A DNA stretch of 10,760 nucleotides from Hepatocystis sp. ex Piliocolobus tephrosceles. Its lineage: Eukaryota; Apicomplexa; Aconoidasida; Haemosporida; Plasmodiidae. The translations under genes and the position numbers were made by a program. Below are positions 8,125 through 10,760 of this stretch, in pieces. Position 1 is the first letter of the stretch; the number at the start of each line of letters is the position of its first letter. The notes beneath the pieces are model-generated. The model was not told the origin of the DNA. It saw only the letters and a program-made list of their open reading frames with translations, and searched no databases. The DNA lies in the NCBI GenBank assembly GCA_902459845.2, contig CABPSV020000676.1, positions 1 through 10,760 of the forward strand, read 5' to 3'.

Positions 8125-9301
8125 CAAAAAAAAAAAAAAAAAAAAAAAAAATATATAATAAAATAAAATAAAATAAATAAACAAACAAATGACATAAAAA
8201 ATAAAATGAAGACAAAACAAAGCAAAACAATAGCAGGGCTAACATTTTTTATTTTAAATTATGTTTTTGTTTTATTTTCAGTTTTTAAAGTGTATCAATT
8301 CGTTATTGCACTGTGTTTTATTTTTTTTTCAATTTGTGAATCAATACCCTTTTTTACATTTTTCTAAAACTTACCATTTAAAAATTATATACATTTTTAG
8401 TTACATTCTTTTTGCCTTTTACATTGTTAAAATGTTCATGTATTTAAAATAAAATAATTTAAAATGTTAGCAAATAAGATATGCATATGCATACATGCAC
8501 ATATATATATATATATATATTAATGTTTATAAAAGCATTGATGGTACTTAATATATACATATATGTATTTATGTGTATACGTAAAAATATATATTTTTAA
8601 ATTACGGAAACGGCCTTTACACTAATAAGAATTAAAAAAAAAAAAAAAAAAAAAAAATTACACCTTGCTCCTTAAGCTTTTGCAAAATGCATTTCAAGCA
8701 CAAAAGTTGATATGAATATGTGTAACACTTGTGTGACAATAGAATAGTTACATATATCCATGTGTATATAATTATTATATTTTTTATTTTTTTTTAAAGG
8801 CACTTTTTTTTATTAAATTATAATTTTTTTTTTTTAAAAATATATTGTTTTTCTTATTATAAAAATTAATATGATTTACACTATTTTACGAATTCTTTTT
8901 TAAATTTTATTATTATCACATGTCTAAATTTAGTTTTTTATTTTAATTTTTTAGCCACCTAGCTTGTTTTTTCGTTTTTTCATTTTTTATTTTATTTATC
9001 CTTTTTTGGTAGTATTCTTTTTATTTGCTTTATGCTACGTAACTCTTTTATTTTTTTTTGATTACTGTTGTGTGTGTTTTTATATGTGTTCTATTTTTAT
9101 TAAAAACTCATTTAAACGTATTATATAGTATGTTTTAAGTTTATTTTTACACAAGGTAAACGTTTTAATTTATTAAAAATAAAACTCTGATAGATTAAAG
9201 CAAATGTAACATATACAATTTATACAAATACATCCACTAAAAAAAATGGGCATTACAACAAATATAAACATATGTATATGTATAAATACTCATCTCAAAT
9301 G

Positions 9302-9338
9302 TTTGCTCAGTTAATAATAAAAATTATTAACAAGCAAA
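9302..9338. other. 15-bp hairpin downstream of the minus-strand gene
   Basis: The inner stem is GTTAATAAT (9310-9318) with ATTATTAAC (9323-9331) around an AAAA loop. The outer stem is TTTGCT (9302-9307) with AGCAAA (9333-9338), separated by a small 2x1 internal loop. It lies about 117 nt past the stop of the minus-strand gene, in its likely 3' UTR. It might mark a 3'-end or stability element; this is inference. Confidence 0.5.
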
Positions 9339-9397
9339 ACAAAAAAACAACAATGAATACAATTACTTTATTTTTACTATTATATTTGTCAACTTAA

Positions 9398-9450
9398 CAA
9401 CAACAACAAAAAAAAAAAAAAAAAAAAAAAAAAAGAAGAAGAAGAAGAAG
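9398..9450. repeat. CAA / poly(A) / GAA microsatellite
   Basis: Four CAA triplets run into a poly(A) run to about 9434, then five GAA-type triplets to 9450. On the minus strand this is a pure-pyrimidine CTT repeat beginning a few bases after the tandem stop codons, so it belongs to the 3' UTR of that gene. Confidence 0.85.
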
Positions 9451-9454
9451 CTTA

Positions 9455-10760
9455 TTATAATATCATTTCAGTTTCAAATATTATGTTCAGAGAATTATAA
9501 ATTGTTTTAATTGTTTTAATTAATTTAGTTTTTTCATCTCTTTTAAATGTTTTAATTCTTTTATTTTTTAATGAAGGATCTTTGTCTTTGATATCTTTTC
9601 CTAATTTTTGATTTTGTAAAATAAGTCTCAACTGAAAAAATTTTTCAGTTGATTTAGGTTGTAGAACCATTAAAATAGGTAATAAACCTTTGTATGCCTT
9701 ACTTATAACATCTTTATGCCTCTTTTGTAATCTATTATGATATACATCTGTCCATGATCGTATTATATCTAATAAATCTACAAAGGTTTTTTTTATTGTG
9801 GTAGCTATTAAATAATTATCTATTACTGAATAATCTTTGCCAAAATATAATTTGGTTGCTGGTTTTATAAAGGGAACAAAAGACAGAATGGCAGTTAGGA
9901 AGTAATTTTTTATATATAGCTGATTATTAGTTAATATTAAATTTTTCAGATGCGAAACTAACTGTTCATTTATAGTATTTCTAAAATAATCATCAGAAAG
10001 TATTAAAACAATATCTGCATTTTTAAAATTTTCATTCGTTTGTCTTTCTGTCTCTATTAAATTTCTAGCGACACTATTTATTTCGGGATATGTTAAAATT
10101 AGTTCCACTATATTTATATAGTAAATATCAGGTAATAATTTTATTATATTGTGTACATATTCGTTATTTGCTTCATTATAATACAATGGTTTTATATTTA
10201 AACATTGGTTCTTTTTTATGTTGCAATGTAAACTATAATCATGAATAAAAGTTTTATATTTTATGTAAGATGTATCATCATTTAAAGCTAATTCATTTGT
10301 TATCGTAGATTTTGACATCTTCTTTATATTTTTCATTAAATCACGTTTTACAGCTGTTTTTATATCATCTAATACTGACAAATATTCTGTAGGTTTTTTG
10401 GAAACGATATGCTTTATCATATTTTGTTTAATAGGTCGTATTATTTTGTTGTAAAAAAAACTATTTTGGTACGAATTAAATAAACCTAAAGAAGAGATAT
10501 TTATTTTTCCTAATGAATTTGAAATTAGGTTTGGATTTTGTTTTAATATTTTATTAGAATTCTCATTATTTATGTTCGCTACACTTTTATCATCATCACT
10601 CTCAATATCATAATCCTTGTTTGTATTATAAATATTGTCATCACCATGACCTATTCCATGTGCACTACCATGACCTATTCCATGTGCATTACCATGACCT
10701 ATTCCATGTGCACTACTATGACCTATTCCATGTGCACTACCATGACCTATTCCATGTGCA
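9455..10760 (-). CDS. Conserved-looking hypothetical protein, 5' end outside window (at least 434 aa)
   Basis: The frame is open from the window edge to tandem TAA stops (9455-9457 and 9452-9454). It shows 434 residues with no start in view. The first internal Met (10418-10420) is residue 114 of the visible part and is unlikely to be the real start, because coding sequence continues upstream without a stop. In order there are a His/Gly-rich octapeptide repeat AHGIGHGS (visible residues 1-38), an acidic and Asn-rich spacer (YDIESDDD), a linker with LGLFNSYQNSFFYNKIIRP, and about 320 residues of largely helical Lys/Leu/Ile-rich sequence. Notable motifs are IIKLLPDIYYINIVELIL, IIRSWTDVYHNRLQKRHKD and LLPILMVLQPKSTEKFFQLR. 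The C terminus is basic (KNKRIKTFKRDEKTK). No signal or membrane segment is visible. I recognise no family; a helical-repeat scaffold is one possibility. Confidence 0.85.
   Translation of the reverse strand, partial: AHGIGHGSAHGIGHSSAHGIGHGNAHGIGHGSAHGIGHGDDNIYNTNKDYDIESDDDKSVANINNENSNKILKQNPNLISNSLGKINISSLGLFNSYQNSFFYNKIIRPIKQNMIKHIVSKKPTEYLSVLDDIKTAVKRDLMKNIKKMSKSTITNELALNDDTSYIKYKTFIHDYSLHCNIKKNQCLNIKPLYYNEANNEYVHNIIKLLPDIYYINIVELILTYPEINSVARNLIETERQTNENFKNADIVLILSDDYFRNTINEQLVSHLKNLILTNNQLYIKNYFLTAILSFVPFIKPATKLYFGKDYSVIDNYLIATTIKKTFVDLLDIIRSWTDVYHNRLQKRHKDVISKAYKGLLPILMVLQPKSTEKFFQLRLILQNQKLGKDIKDKDPSLKNKRIKTFKRDEKTKLIKTIKTIYNSLNIIFETEMIL
10643..10760 (-). repeat. 24-bp coding repeat, AHGIGHGS, about 4.9 copies in view
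   Basis: Units at 10643, 10667, 10691, 10715 and 10739 (the last cut by the window edge) are nearly identical. Differences are single bases, giving Asn for Ser in the second unit and Ser for Gly at the 10715 unit. Each octapeptide has two His and three Gly. The array continues past the window. Its GC is far above the rest of the gene. Confidence 0.92.

Larger units (their letters stand above)
8125..9454. other. Intergenic region between convergent genes
   Basis: It holds the 3' UTRs of both large genes and no credible gene. It contains poly(A) at 8126-8151, AAAAT repeats at 8152-8180, a 42-nt alternating purine/pyrimidine tract (8479-8520), poly(A) near 8634-8657, a strongly T-rich block on the + strand (about 8760-9175), a hairpin at 9302-9338, and CAA, poly(A) and GAA tracts at 9398-9450. 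A consensus-like acceptor (TTTTATTTTCAG) ends at 8281. Confidence 0.75.

Noticed and set aside
7989..8245. Two minus-strand ORFs across the intron, microexon and poly(A) run
   Set aside because: Both contain long Phe runs from poly(A) and are antisense to the intron and terminal exon.
1..10760. CRISPR array, tRNA, rRNA or transposon
   Set aside because: The tandem arrays lack unique spacers, no cloverleaf or rRNA-like GC-rich block is visible, and no transposase-like ORF or terminal repeats were seen.

Overview
The base composition and sequence style point to a Plasmodium-like apicomplexan nuclear genome. Intergenic DNA is extremely AT-rich, full of long poly(dA)/poly(dT) and (TA)n runs. The coding regions are Asn/Lys-rich with low-complexity inserts, and the one visible intron is short with a GTAAGT donor and a T-rich TATAG acceptor. 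The species cannot be told from the sequence alone.

Layout. Positions 1-3723 are mostly non-coding. They open with a possible splice acceptor and tiny terminal exon (about 45-80), then an 8-bp minisatellite (103-226) with a 40-bp higher-order duplication. A GC-elevated island at about 1200-1605 carries an 88-codon + strand ORF (1265-1531), whose stop codon sits inside a strong hairpin (1527-1562). About 2.2 kb of leader/promoter-like DNA follows, with inverted repeats near 3489-3540 and 3646-3674.

The main gene runs on the + strand from 3724 to 8124 in two exons (3724-7935 and 8077-8124), encoding 1419 residues. It has a secretory/apicoplast-like leader, an NKID[K/E] repeat, a quasi-RRM like that of hnRNP F/H proteins, an S1-like OB fold broken by an Asn/Ser insert, long Asn/Lys-rich linkers with two poly-Lys tracts, a SAP or Rho-N-like helix-extension-helix, and a helical C terminus. 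The last 15 residues come from a GC-rich microexon that a simple ORF call misses. I read it as a candidate organellar RNA-binding or transcript-processing factor; the targeting and function are inference.

Positions 8125-9454 lie between convergent genes and hold homopolymers, (TA)n, a T-biased block and a 15-bp hairpin (9302-9338). A second, 5'-truncated gene fills 9455-10760 on the - strand. Its reading frame stays open to the window edge, so the true protein extends at least 113 residues upstream of the first internal Met at 10420. It begins in view with a His/Gly-rich octapeptide repeat (24-bp units), then an acidic spacer, then a roughly 320-residue helical domain that I do not recognise. 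The two large genes are convergent and share no evident pathway.
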